A stretch of 64,000 nt of DNA from Allobosea vaviloviae (GCF_001298265.1 NZ_LGSZ01000040.1:62001-126000); one strand, 5' to 3'; positions 51,170 through 59,525 are shown, counted from the first letter of the stretch. Notes: generated by a model from the letters alone, not told the origin. Numbers and translations: made by a program.

Positions 51170-53347
51170 TCAACGCAACGCCGCCTCTCCGAAATCGTCC
51201 GCGATCGCCCGATGGGCGCGGTATTCAGCCGATGTCTGGTAGCCGCCGAGCCAGACGGCCTCTTGCGTCTCCAGAGCCACTCCGTCCGCGATCCGCTGCT
51301 CCAGCTCCTGGGCGCGCCGAAAGCGCTGGTGTGCCGTCTCGGTGGTGCGCAGGGGCGTGATGACCGTGGGAGCCGCGTCGGGCGACCAGCCGGCGGCCAT
51401 GTCGGCTTCGATCTCGGCATGGAGACCCGCAGCCTGCGGACTGAGCGGCTGAGGCGTCGGCGCACCGCCCCGGCGGATCGCCGCGATCTCCAGCCCGGCG
51501 TCGAGCGCCGGCGTCGAATGGATCTCCGAGCGCGGCGGGAAGGCGACGAGGTTGCCGACGCGCTCCTCGGCGAGTTGGCGCCGCAGGTCCAGCACGGTGC
51601 GCTCGGTCACCGCCTTCCGGCTCTCGCGCACGTCCTTCATTCTCTCGTCGGTCACGCTCTTTTGCCGGGCGCGGGTCTCGGCCACCAGGGCGGCGCGATC
51701 GACGCCCGAGCGCTCGACGTTGAAGCCGCGGGCCAGGAGGTTGTCGCCCTGCTCGTCGAAGAGCCAGACGAGGCCGGCATCGTGCGGATCGAGCCGAACG
51801 AAGACGCGATCGCCGACCACGAGTCCCGGAGCGAGATAGTGGAAACCGCCGATGCGAACGCCGTTCTTGCCGACAGTGCGGATGCCTTCTGCGTCCGGGG
51901 CCGGCATCAGCAGCGAGGCGAGTGCGTCGGCGTCGACCGTCCGGATCGGGCGGGTCGAGCTGGCGGCGCGGGCGAAGGGCGTGATCTCGCCGATGCCGCC
52001 ATGTTTGCGATGCGCGTACTGCCTCTCGGCCCAGGCGTCGCACTCGGCCTGCAGCTCCGCCCCGGTCAGCGTGACGGGAAACGCCTCGCGCTCGCTCTGG
52101 CCCAGGCGCTCGGAGAAGCCTTTGCGGGACCGGATGCGCTGGCGCTGGGCGACATTGTGGCCGATGAACCCTGGCAGGGTCCGCGAGCAGTCGGTCTGGA
52201 AGGTGCGGATATGCCGCTCGACGAACCCCTTCTGCCAGGGCGAGAAGGCGTCCGACCGGATCGCCTCGATGTCCAGCTTGGCGAAGAGGCGCACGGTGGC
52301 GCGGGCGATGAAGTCCGAGCCGTTGTCGGTTTTCACCGCGTCGGGCACGCCCCAGGCGAGGATCGCCTTGCGCATCAGCATCTGCACCGCCTCGCTGCGC
52401 GGCGTCTTCGAGACGTAGAGCATCAGCCGGCGCGACCAGATGTCGATGCAGACATAGATCGAGTGGCGGCCGTCGCTGCAGAGCGCATCGACCGGCGAGG
52501 CGTCGATCTGCCAGAGCGCGTTGAGGTGCGGCGCGCGATGGGCATGGGAGCCGGAAACCCGCATGCGCGACCGGTAGGCGTCGGGATCGGTCATCTGCAG
52601 GAGCCCGGCGGCATAGTCCTGCTTCCAGGCCTTGAAGCGCTGTTCGAAGGCCCGCTGGCCCGGGAGCTTCAGCCCGGCCGCTGCGAGCTGGGCACCGAAC
52701 TTCGCCTCGACCGCCTCGTGGATCTGCCGGGCGGTGTAGAGGTCGTTGAAGGAATGCACGGCGAGCGCGAAATGCTTGATCTCGCCGTCGAAGGCGGCAT
52801 CCAGCACGCCCTGGCCACGCCGGCCGGCGCCCTTGTCGACGGCCAGGCGCGCCGTCTCGCCCTCGCGGGCAGCCGACATCCAGCGCAGCAGCGTGCGGTT
52901 CGAGAGCCGGCCGACGACGGCGGCGGCCCAGGCGGGGATCTCGACGCGGCCGAGATTGTAGAGATCGACGAAGGTGGCGACCGCGACGGTCTGTTTCAGA
53001 CCCGATGTCCGGATGAAGCCCTTGAGCGCGCCGAGCACGGCGAGCCTGGCGTCGAGTTGCAGCGTGGCGGCGCGGCTCTCGCCTGCCGCCGGTTCGGGCG
53101 CCGCCTGGATCGCCTCGGCTGCGTCCGACTGCGGCGCCTCGACGCCGCGATAGGCGACGCGGGCGGCGATCGGCAGCAGGTTGATGTGATACTCGACGCC
53201 TCCACCGCGCCCGGCGCGCGGCCGGCAAAGGCCCGTAAACCGCGCCCAGTTCTCACGCTCGGCCATCGCGACGACGTTCTTTCGCGTCGTCGGCAGGCCC
53301 GGCAGCGCGAGATCGGCGAGTTCGGAAGAGGTCAGCCACATTTTCAT
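51170..53347 (-). CDS. MuA-like DDE transposase
   Basis: 725 residues. The N-terminal Mu-type DNA-binding domain begins MWLTSSELADLALPGLPTTR. The catalytic core has Asp282 (LWQIDASPVD), Asp341 (VKTDNGSDF) and Glu377 (WQKGFVERHIRTF), a D-x58-D-x35-E spacing that fits an active rve-type transposase. The C-terminal mu-beta-barrel part (about 470-560) follows. It should bind the CGAACAATCAAATGGCAA sites at both ends. Start overlaps the upstream stop by 4 bases. Confidence 0.95.
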   Translation of the reverse strand: MKMWLTSSELADLALPGLPTTRKNVVAMAERENWARFTGLCRPRAGRGGGVEYHINLLPIAARVAYRGVEAPQSDAAEAIQAAPEPAAGESRAATLQLDARLAVLGALKGFIRTSGLKQTVAVATFVDLYNLGRVEIPAWAAAVVGRLSNRTLLRWMSAAREGETARLAVDKGAGRRGQGVLDAAFDGEIKHFALAVHSFNDLYTARQIHEAVEAKFGAQLAAAGLKLPGQRAFEQRFKAWKQDYAAGLLQMTDPDAYRSRMRVSGSHAHRAPHLNALWQIDASPVDALCSDGRHSIYVCIDIWSRRLMLYVSKTPRSEAVQMLMRKAILAWGVPDAVKTDNGSDFIARATVRLFAKLDIEAIRSDAFSPWQKGFVERHIRTFQTDCSRTLPGFIGHNVAQRQRIRSRKGFSERLGQSEREAFPVTLTGAELQAECDAWAERQYAHRKHGGIGEITPFARAASSTRPIRTVDADALASLLMPAPDAEGIRTVGKNGVRIGGFHYLAPGLVVGDRVFVRLDPHDAGLVWLFDEQGDNLLARGFNVERSGVDRAALVAETRARQKSVTDERMKDVRESRKAVTERTVLDLRRQLAEERVGNLVAFPPRSEIHSTPALDAGLEIAAIRRGGAPTPQPLSPQAAGLHAEIEADMAAGWSPDAAPTVITPLRTTETAHQRFRRAQELEQRIADGVALETQEAVWLGGYQTSAEYRAHRAIADDFGEAALR

Positions 53348-53601
53348 GAGGCGTCGCCTTCGCTAAAGCCGCGCAGCGCTATAAAGCGACTGCGGCTCCA
53401 GTCTTCGCTCGGAAGATCAGCCCTCTTGACGTCGAGGAGTATGATCGCAGCAAGGCCCGCCAGATCCGTTTCGAGCAACTGGATCAGCGCCTGATACTGC
53501 TGTCGCGTTAGACCTGGAGCCGCGAACTGCTCGACCACGGTCGTGACGGCGCGGCTGTAGTTGCTCACGGCAAGAAGAAGATCGAGAGGGTGGGCCTTCA
53601 T
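53344..53601 (-). CDS. Small early phage protein
   Basis: 85 residues, MKAHPLDLLLAVSNYSRAVT, helical. It is directly before the transposase with a 4-base overlap at each end. No family recognised. Its position suggests a role in early transposition control. Confidence 0.65.
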   Translation of the reverse strand: MKAHPLDLLLAVSNYSRAVTTVVEQFAAPGLTRQQYQALIQLLETDLAGLAAIILLDVKRADLPSEDWSRSRFIALRGFSEGDAS

Positions 53602-53939
53602 GCCTCGCCTCCCTCAACCGAGCGGCGGGCTTGGAAGCCGGCGATGATTTTGCCGATATTGCTCGATCGGAAATCCTCTTCGGTCGCGTTGCCGCCGGTT
53701 TTGCGGAAAATGCGGTCGCTTTCCTCTTCGATAGAGCGAAGACCTGCTTCGGTGATGCCCGCGCTGCGAAGCAGGTTGTCGACGTCGGCGCGCTGCTGGA
53801 GAACCTCCTGAAGCAGCGCACCCAGCTCCGCGTCGACGTCTTGCCCCGCCCTTACAGCATCAGAAAGTCTGATGCGGCGGGCCTTGAACTCTTCGGCTCT
53901 GGCCGCAATCGCCCGACAAGTATCGCGCAGTTCGCTCAT
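53598..53939 (-). CDS. Early phage coiled-coil protein
   Basis: 113 residues starting MSELRDTCRAIAARAEEFKA, helical (LGALLQEVLQQRADVDNLLR). Nothing recognised. Overlap of 4 bases with the next gene supports one early transcript. Confidence 0.65.
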   Translation of the reverse strand: MSELRDTCRAIAARAEEFKARRIRLSDAVRAGQDVDAELGALLQEVLQQRADVDNLLRSAGITEAGLRSIEEESDRIFRKTGGNATEEDFRSSNIGKIIAGFQARRSVEGGEA

Positions 53940-54053
53940 GCCGCACCTGCGGACACGAGACGCGCGGCGGGGCCGGCTGGGGGGATAGCTACCCCGCCGC
54001 GCGCTCCTCCTCCATGATGGGAGATGCGACTCGACCCACCGGAGGAAGCTGGA

Positions 54054-54473
54054 ATGACGAAACCTGTATGGGTAGCGGCGGTTGCCGCGCGGCAGATGTC
54101 TCCCGGCACGGTCGAGATGACCGCGAAAGGCCTGGATGGGCGCAGCGTCGTTCTCATGCTGCCGGCGGCTGGCATCGAGGACATCATCGAGCCCCTCCGC
54201 GCAGCTGCGGCGTCGCCGGCTCGAACGCTGGCATCTGCCGTGTTGCCACCCGCTCTGCGCAAATCCGCGAGAGCCGAAGCGGAAGCATTTCCTCCCCGAT
54301 CAGGATCGTTCCGGGTGCTGATGCACGCGGAGGAGCCGCTTCTGTTTCTGTCGGTGTGCGACCGGGACGGCCGCTGGGCGGAGATCCCGCTGGATCCCGA
54401 GAGCACCCGCCTGCTGATCGGTCATCTTTCGACCGGCCTGCTTCGAACGGAGCCGGGCTCGCCGCCACAATGA
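54054..54473 (+). CDS. Opposite-strand hypothetical gene in the early region
   Basis: 139 residues starting MTKPVWVAAVAARQMSPGTV, with GGAGG 8 bases before the ATG. Beta-rich N-terminal half (VEMTAKGLDGRSVVLMLPAA) and a C-terminal DRDGRWAEIPLDPESTRLL. It faces the early operon and might be a lysogenic moron. No family recognised. Confidence 0.6.
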   Translation: MTKPVWVAAVAARQMSPGTVEMTAKGLDGRSVVLMLPAAGIEDIIEPLRAAAASPARTLASAVLPPALRKSARAEAEAFPPRSGSFRVLMHAEEPLLFLSVCDRDGRWAEIPLDPESTRLLIGHLSTGLLRTEPGSPPQ

Positions 54474-54497
54474 AGGTCCGCTTTGTCCGGGTGCGTT

Positions 54498-55399
54498 TCA
54501 TGCCGCACCGCCCTTCTTGGCGCGGGCCGGCTTGGCGCCCGCCTCGGCGGCCGTGACCTTGGCCTGGACCATGGCGAGCGCGTCGCGCAGCTGGCCGGGC
54601 GTCAGCCGCGCCAGCAGGGCCTCCAGCTTGACCAGCGGCCGATCCTCCTCGCGCACCGCGCCGCCCTCCGGCACGAGGCCGGCGCTGACGCGGGCCTTGG
54701 CGAGGTTGAGCTTCGGCTGCTCCGAGACGGCCTGGGCCACCGCGAGCTGCTGCTCGGCGGGAAGCGCGGCGAGAGCCTGCAACTGCGCTTGGTTGTCGGC
54801 GAGCTTGGTGCCCCGGATGAGGGCGACGACCTCGGGGGAGAGCGCGGGGGGAGTTCGCGCGCCCGCCGCACCGAACGCTCAGCTAGACCGGTGCGCCGAG
54901 CAGCTTCCTTGTTGAAGCCCGACCAGTTGGCCAAGTTGGCCAACTGATTTTTCTCGCGCCATTTCTTCGATCTGCGGTCGCCACCGTTGCGGGCGTCGGC
55001 GTTCTCGGCCTCGAAAATGTCGGCGAGCTTGCCGACGAAGATCGTGCGGTCGAGCGCGTCGAGCTCGTTGCGGATCAAATTGGCGTGGATCTCGTGCTTG
55101 GCCCGCTCGGCTGGCGTCAGGTCGCGGATCACGGCCTTGACGGTCGAGCGCCCCAGCAGCTTGTGCGCTTCGAGCCGATGCTCGCCGTCGACCAGGACGT
55201 AGCGGTTGCCCGCGCCGGGCGTCGAGGCCACGGCGATGGCCTGGTGCAGATAGCTCTCGGAAATCGAGGCTGCGATCATCGCGACCTTGTCGCGATCGAC
55301 CAGCCGAAGCCTGTCGGCGACGTCGATGGCCGCGATTTCGATCTCGATCTCGTGCTCGGGCAGCGCTGGGCCGCTCGACAGGCTGAGGACGTCGCGCAT
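54498..55399 (-). pseudogene. ParB-like nuclease/partition-type protein, frameshifted
   Basis: Residues 1-190 read as a ParB N-terminal-type domain: VLVDGEHRLEAHKLLG and NLIRNELDALDRTIFVGKLA, then RRTGLAERSVRRARELP. Downstream of a run of six G (plus strand 54846-54851) the frame becomes low-complexity Ser/Arg/Pro, while the -1 frame continues normally (ALSPEVVALIRGTKLAD, then LAALPAEQQLAVAQAVSEQP) to a stop at 54498. One base missing from the run explains it: mutation, sequencing error or slippage. ParB-domain genes after ner are usual in this phage group. Confidence 0.75.
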
Positions 55400-55647
55400 C
55401 AGGCGGCCCTCGATGCGTTGATCAAACCTGTGCGCCTGCCGTCCTGGTCATAGAACTGAGGCCAGATCTTCTGGCGCGGCACGCCCAAAGCCTCAGAAAT
55501 GAGGTCATGAACCTTCGGCGACGGACGCTCCATTCCACCATACAGCGTGAAGCGGCTCATCTTCGCCGTTTCCGCCAGCTTGGCCGCGTTCGTTCCGCGC
55601 TCCCGAAGCGCAAAGATGATTGCCTGTTTGGTCCAGTTCGTCGCCAT
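55399..55647 (-). CDS. ner: Ner-like early regulator
   Basis: 82 residues starting MATNWTKQAIIFALRERGTN. The HTH (NAAKLAETAKMSRFTLYGGM) and the ending GVPRQKIWPQFYDQDG match the Ner/Nlp family. Ner represses the early and repressor promoters during lytic growth in Mu. It is the first gene leftward from the control region. Its stop overlaps the ParB-like start (TGATG). A start 12 bases upstream is possible. Confidence 0.85.
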   Translation of the reverse strand: MATNWTKQAIIFALRERGTNAAKLAETAKMSRFTLYGGMERPSPKVHDLISEALGVPRQKIWPQFYDQDGRRTGLINASRAA

Positions 55648-55712
55648 AAAGAGCCCCATCTCGCAATGCCGGATCTGACGTGTTAACCACACGAGTGGAC
55701 GGCACTTGTGAT

Positions 55713-55742
55713 GTTATCGTCGGATATGAGAGGTCGTGTCAA
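55713..55742 (-). promoter_or_regulatory. Candidate early promoter Pe
   Basis: On the minus strand TTGACA (55742-55737), 18 bases, then GATAAC (55718-55713). It would drive ner, the ParB-like gene and transposition genes. It lies in the 130-base repressor/ner gap, so both regulators could act here. Confidence 0.6.
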
Positions 55743-55777
55743 CGCAAATCTGACGATCTAGAAAATGGCTCGCTAAA

Positions 55778-56455
55778 TTGACGATTGAACGCGCAGATCT
55801 GGCCGGCAGAATCGACGAGGCGGTTAAAAAGCGCTTCGGTACGAGGGAGGCTTCTGCGCCCGTCATCGGGTTCCCGCTGCCCTCCCTGGACCGATATTGC
55901 CGCGGTGAATCGGACGTTCCGGCGACGCGCCTTGCCCAGATTGCTCAGGCATGCGGGGTCACAACGGACTTCCTCGTTTTTGGGGTCGATCTTTCTTCAA
56001 AAATGACGATGAATCAGTCTCAGCAGATCGAGCGCGATGATGGCGTCGCATCGATTCCGCTACTCGACGTCATCGCCTCTGCTGGGCCGGGCATCGAGAA
56101 TCCTTTTCCTCTCGAAATCGACCACTTGCCGTTCCCGAAACGTTGGCTCGAAGATCTCGGGGTGCCTCAGAGCGCGGCGCGCTTTCTGGGCGCTCGCGGT
56201 GACAGCATGGAGCCAACAATCCTCGACGGCGCGATCTGCTTGGCCGATATTCGATTTCAGGTGCCCCGGATCGACGGCGTCTATGCGCTGATCGATGGCG
56301 CTGACGTGCGGATCAAGCGCATCGCGCGCGGGTGGGAAGGCAAAATCGTGCTGATCAGCGACAATGAGCGCTATTCGTCCGAGACGCTCGCCGCTCCTGA
56401 TGCTGAAGCGCTGAGAATCGCGGGTAAAATAGTCTGGGCAGGAGGCAAGATATGA
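55778..56455 (+). CDS. S24-family phage repressor, LexA/CI-like
   Basis: 225 residues. HTH at the N-terminus (SLDRYCRGESDVPATRLAQI, AQACGVTTDFLVFG) and a C-terminal S24 domain with the self-cleavage site Ala102-Gly103 (VIASAGPG), Ser143 (GDSMEPT) and Lys180 (RIKRI). It should hold the prophage silent and be cleaved after RecA activation. The start is a TTG at 55778; no in-frame ATG exists upstream before a stop and the next ATG would remove the HTH. Confidence 0.88.
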   Translation: MTIERADLAGRIDEAVKKRFGTREASAPVIGFPLPSLDRYCRGESDVPATRLAQIAQACGVTTDFLVFGVDLSSKMTMNQSQQIERDDGVASIPLLDVIASAGPGIENPFPLEIDHLPFPKRWLEDLGVPQSAARFLGARGDSMEPTILDGAICLADIRFQVPRIDGVYALIDGADVRIKRIARGWEGKIVLISDNERYSSETLAAPDAEALRIAGKIVWAGGKI

Positions 56456-56781
56456 GACGAGGAATACTGTTTTCGCTGGTTTTCATCACGGTCGCGGCAG
56501 CTTCGCCTTCATTCGCGCAATCAGCTCGCCCCTCTCAACGCGATGCACTTGGCTGTGCTGATAAGGGCTTGCAGGAACGCATCGCGAAGATCGCAAATTC
56601 TGGCGACCAAGAGGCATTTAGGAAACTTGCTGGAGCTAGCGTCCAATCTGGCAAGTGTCAGATCATCGAAAAGGGCACGGCCCTGTTTTTGGACGATACG
56701 GCCGTGTGGTCCGGCCTCGCTTGCTTCCGGCCGGTTGGCCAAGTTTCGTGCCTTTGGGCGGCAAGCGACTTAACCCGCTGA
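56452..56781 (+). CDS. Small secreted four-cysteine protein, co-transcribed with the repressor
   Basis: 109 residues with a signal peptide (cleavage after SFA-QS) and four Cys in the mature part (ALGCADKG, GKCQII, LACFRP, VSCLW). AGGAGG lies upstream and the ATG overlaps the repressor stop. It is thus expressed in the lysogen. A periplasmic superinfection-exclusion or conversion protein is plausible. No family recognised. Confidence 0.75.
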   Translation: MRRGILFSLVFITVAAASPSFAQSARPSQRDALGCADKGLQERIAKIANSGDQEAFRKLAGASVQSGKCQIIEKGTALFLDDTAVWSGLACFRPVGQVSCLWAASDLTR

Positions 56782-56813
56782 TAGGCGGCGGCCTGTGGCC
56801 GCCGCCTAGAGCT

Positions 56814-57158
56814 TCAAGCCACCTTAAAATTCGCTTCGCTGAGACCCCAGCAATCAGGCGCGATGTCGGTCTCGTCGACGAGGTTATCGACCTCGGGAGA
56901 AACCTGACCATGGCGGGCGATGACGATGGCGTCGTCCCAATCGCCGGTCTTCGGATCTCCGGTGCGCCGGAATGCGACGACGCCGGCCCTCAGCGGCTTG
57001 TAACGGTCGACCAGGCTGCGCGCATGCGCCTCGTCGCGCGCCTCCATCGGATCCTCGGCGTTGATCTTGCCCTTGCCTCCTTTGACGGCCCGGAAGGTCT
57101 GGACGACGAAATAGGTTCTCTGCTTGACGGTCTCTTTCTCAAGGCGGGTCTTACTCAT
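56814..57158 (-). CDS. Conserved hypothetical, left-end early gene
   Basis: 114 residues starting MSKTRLEKETVKQRTYFVVQ, with AGGAG in front. Looks like a compact beta/alpha DNA- or protein-binding module (RSLVDRYKPLRAGVVAFRRT, DWDDAIVIARHGQVSPEVDN). It converges with the secreted-protein gene. Recognised only as a conserved type in alphaproteobacterial phages and mobile elements. Confidence 0.7.
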   Translation of the reverse strand: MSKTRLEKETVKQRTYFVVQTFRAVKGGKGKINAEDPMEARDEAHARSLVDRYKPLRAGVVAFRRTGDPKTGDWDDAIVIARHGQVSPEVDNLVDETDIAPDCWGLSEANFKVA

Positions 57159-57342
57159 GACGACGCTCTCCTGTTTGCCCTGATCTCACGCGCCAGGGCT
57201 GACTCTAGGAAAGCTCACAAATGAGAACGGAACAAGAACGCGATTGACGGACTCTGTCAGGGGTGAATAGCGGGGACAACTGCCTGGTTTCGCGCGACCG
57301 CAAACTTGGGCATGCTGAGGCGCGCAGACGCGGGAGACCCCT

Positions 57343-57585
57343 ATGGACGCCGATGCAGACCATCTCTCCCGCCAGGCGCTCCGCGAGCAGGCCGCCATCC
57401 GAGCGGCGGCTCGAGCCTTTCACGAGGCTGCCCGCGAGAAGCACCAGTTCACCTGGGAGACGGCATCGCCAGCCTGGCGGGCAGAGGTGAAGGCCTTTGT
57501 CCGCCCGCTCATCGTCGCCGGACTCGCTGCCGCGGATCAGTTCGACGCGGCGACCGAGCGGGCTTTGAAGGCCGATTCAGCGTAA
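57343..57585 (+). CDS. Small left-end phage protein
   Basis: 80 residues starting MDADADHLSRQALREQAAIR, helical, with WETASPAWRAEVKAFVRPLI near the middle. GGGAG lies about 7 bases before the ATG. It transcribes toward the phage left end. No family recognised. Confidence 0.6.
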   Translation: MDADADHLSRQALREQAAIRAAARAFHEAAREKHQFTWETASPAWRAEVKAFVRPLIVAGLAAADQFDAATERALKADSA

Positions 57586-57695
57586 CAGTTAACGCGGATG
57601 GACTTTGAAGCCCGAATGGGCCTACGCGTCTGAAAATACTTCGTTTTTCGGAAGTGTTACGGCGAGGTGCGGCACTCAGGAAAAACGTAACAGTT
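57581..57695. repeat. CGTAACAGTT repeats near the phage left end
   Basis: CGTAACAGTT at 57581-57590 and 57686-57695, with an inverted partial copy GTGTTACG at 57654-57661. They may be operators for the repressor or Ner. The 350-base stretch 57586-57936 has no supported gene and holds these repeats plus the transposase sites. Confidence 0.45.
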
Positions 57696-57785
57696 CGGGC
57701 GCGCCTGCTGACGGGATTTCAACGACTTAGCGGCATGCCCGATTTCTGGCTTTCCAGCTTTCGGGATTCCCGGCCGCTTTTCCAG

Positions 57786-57929
57786 CGAACAATCAAATGG
57801 CAATAGAGCCCCGGACTGCTCCAGCGCCAACCCGCCTTAAGCCGCTGTTTTCACGGCTCTTATCCACCGGCGTCCAGCGTAATCCAGGATAATCCAGCCT
57901 GCCTGCCCCGTTGCCATATGATTGTTCGT
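57786..57929. repeat. Phage left-end transposase sites (L1 and an inner inverted site)
   Basis: L1-like site at 57912-57929 (minus strand, CGAACAATCATATGGCAA), beginning 7 bases inside the terminal CA. An inner site at 57786-57803 (plus strand, CGAACAATCAAATGGCAA) has the opposite direction. The asymmetric left and right layout follows Mu attL/attR. Confidence 0.85.
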
Positions 57930-57936
57930 TTCACAC

Positions 57937-57941
57937 GCGCT
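57937..57941. repeat. Target-site duplication, right copy (CGCGC)
   Basis: Identical to 14187-14191. Together they bracket the prophage exactly at its TG/CA ends. Confidence 0.85.
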
Positions 57942-57985
57942 CATCCGCCGGCGGCTTTGTCATGTCCGGCCGGCGAGGTTTTCCC

Positions 57986-58369
57986 ATGTCCGATGACGAC
58001 GATGACGCGCCGGCGCTGCCGGCCGCGAAGCGCAGGGCTTTGCCGCCCAGCCGGAAGGCCGTGGTGGCGAAGCTCTGGCGCGCCGCGAAACGCCAGCTCG
58101 ACGCGCATGAGGCGCGGCTCGAGGAGCTGCCGAAGGGGGCGGGGGCGAGCGAGGCCGACGCCAAGGCGCTGGCGGTGCTCGCCCGCACCGTCCGCGAACT
58201 CGTGGCGATGGAAGCGACGCCGGCCGGCCGGGAGGACACGTCCAGCAATGATCTCTTGCCTGCCGATGGACTGCGCCACGTCGCCGAACTCCGAAAGGAG
58301 CTTGCACGACGTCTTGATACGCTTGCCGATCGAGAGCTGGGCCAGGCTGATCCCCCAGATCATCCCTGA
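57986..58369 (+). CDS. GTA small terminase-like protein (g1)
   Basis: 127 residues, MSDDDDDAPALPAAKRRALP, then KAVVAKLWRAAKRQLDAHEA and LAVLARTVRELVAMEA. It resembles the g1 protein at the start of alphaproteobacterial gene transfer agent clusters. GAGG 7 bases before the ATG supports 57986; an in-frame ATG at 57962 is possible. It overlaps the large-terminase gene in another frame. Its natural upstream region is now 43.7 kb away, on the far side of the Mu-like prophage. Confidence 0.75.
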   Translation: MSDDDDDAPALPAAKRRALPPSRKAVVAKLWRAAKRQLDAHEARLEELPKGAGASEADAKALAVLARTVRELVAMEATPAGREDTSSNDLLPADGLRHVAELRKELARRLDTLADRELGQADPPDHP

Positions 58370-59525
58370 TCTGGATGCTGACACTCTGGCGGCCCTCGGC
58401 GAGTGCTGGACGCTGTTCGGTCGGCTCGATCAAAAGCTCGGTGAACCGCCGCACAAGCCGGTCTGGCTCGTTCTCGGCGGTCGCGGCGCCGGCAAGACCC
58501 GGACCGGCGCCGAATGGGTCAAGGGCATGGCGCTCGGCCATCCGCCCTATGCCTCGAACCCGACCGAACGCATCGCCCTCGTCGGCGAGACGCAAGGGCA
58601 GGTCCGCGACGTCATGATCGAGGGCGTCTCGGGGCTGCTCGCCATCCATAACCGGTGGGAGCGGCCGAGCTGGTATCCCTCGCGGCGGCGGCTGGAATGG
58701 CCCAATGGCGCCATCGCCCAGGCCTTCTCGGCGGAAGATCCGGAAGGGCTGCGCGGCCCGCAATTCGGTGCCGCCTGGTCCGACGAACTGGCGAAATGGC
58801 CGAATCTTCAGGAGTGCTGGGACATGCTGCAATTCGGGCTTCGCCTGGGCGATCGGCCGCGCCAGATCGCCACCACGACGCCGCGTCCGGTGCCGCTGAT
58901 CAAGCGCCTGCTGGCGGACGACCACGTCGCCGTCAGCCGGGCGGCCACGAGCGCCAACCGCTTGCACCTCGCCGCCGACTTCATCCGCAGCGTGACGCAG
59001 ACCTATGGCGGCACGCGGCTCGGCCGGCAGGAACTCGACGGCGAACTGGTCGAGGAAAGCGCGGATGCGCTCTGGACGCGGGCGATGATCGAGGATTGCC
59101 GCGAGCCGGCGGCGCCAGCCATGGCGAGGATCGTGGTGGCGGTCGATCCGCCGGCCTCGTCCTCGCAGCGGGCCGATTCCTGCGGGTTGGTCGTGGCCGG
59201 CATCGACCGGGACGGCCTCGGCCATGTCCTGGAGGACGGCACGATCTCCGGCGCCAGGCCGCATGAATGGGCGGCGAAGGCCGTCGCGCTCTATCAGCGC
59301 TTCGAGGCCGATGCGCTCGTCGTCGAGGTCAACCAGGGCGGCGAGATGGCGACCTCGGTCATCCGCGAGGTCGATGCTGATGTGCCGGTGACGGCGGTGC
59401 GGGCGACGCGCGGCAAATATCTGAGGGCCGAGCCGGTCGCGGCGCTCTATGCGCAGGGGCGGGTGCGCCATGCCGGCGCCTTTCCGGCGCTCGAGGACGA
59501 GATGTGCGAATTTAACCGAACCTGA
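58314..59525 (+). pseudogene. GTA terminase large subunit (g2), 3' truncated by an insertion
   Basis: Walker A LGGRGAGKTRTG and Walker B GAAWSDELAKWP identify the ATPase; the nuclease part has VAVDPPASSSQRADSCGLVV and VRATRGKYLRAEPVAALYAQ. It matches RcGTA g2-type TerL up to FPALEDEMCEF, then stops after three foreign residues; the usual C-terminal segment, with a final SPDR.DALVWA-type motif, is missing. The start is uncertain: TTG at 58314 after AAAGGAG is the best site seen. The break point near 59513 is the left edge of a second element. Confidence 0.82.

Larger units (their letters stand above)
14192..57936 (-). mobile_element. Mu-like transposable prophage, 43,745 bp, apparently complete
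   Basis: The ends are 5'-TGTAGCG at 14192 and, on the other strand, 5'-TGTGAAA at 57936. In each the transposase-site repeat starts 7 bases in. CGCGC flanks both sides. Gene order is Mu-like: repressor, Ner, MuA and MuB, middle genes, GemA, Mor, lysis, terminase, portal, F-like, protease/scaffold, capsid, then a P2-like tail. The early end is at the right of the window, so the element is inverted relative to the standard Mu map. Every essential module is present. The only visible damage is a frameshift in the ParB-like gene. Confidence 0.93.

Noticed and set aside
51225..53228. 667-codon alternative frame on the minus strand
   Set aside because: Another frame of the transposase; strongly biased to Arg and Ala, without the DDE motifs present in the true frame.
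14199..57803. Repeats CGAACAATCAAATGGCAA as attL/attR of an integrase-type prophage
   Set aside because: The repeats lie inside the element, in both orientations and in tandem, and there is no integrase gene. They fit transposase binding sites with CGCGC as the true flanking duplication.
57960..59471. 503-codon minus-strand frame opposite the GTA genes
   Set aside because: Antisense shadow; the plus strand encodes recognisable TerL motifs.
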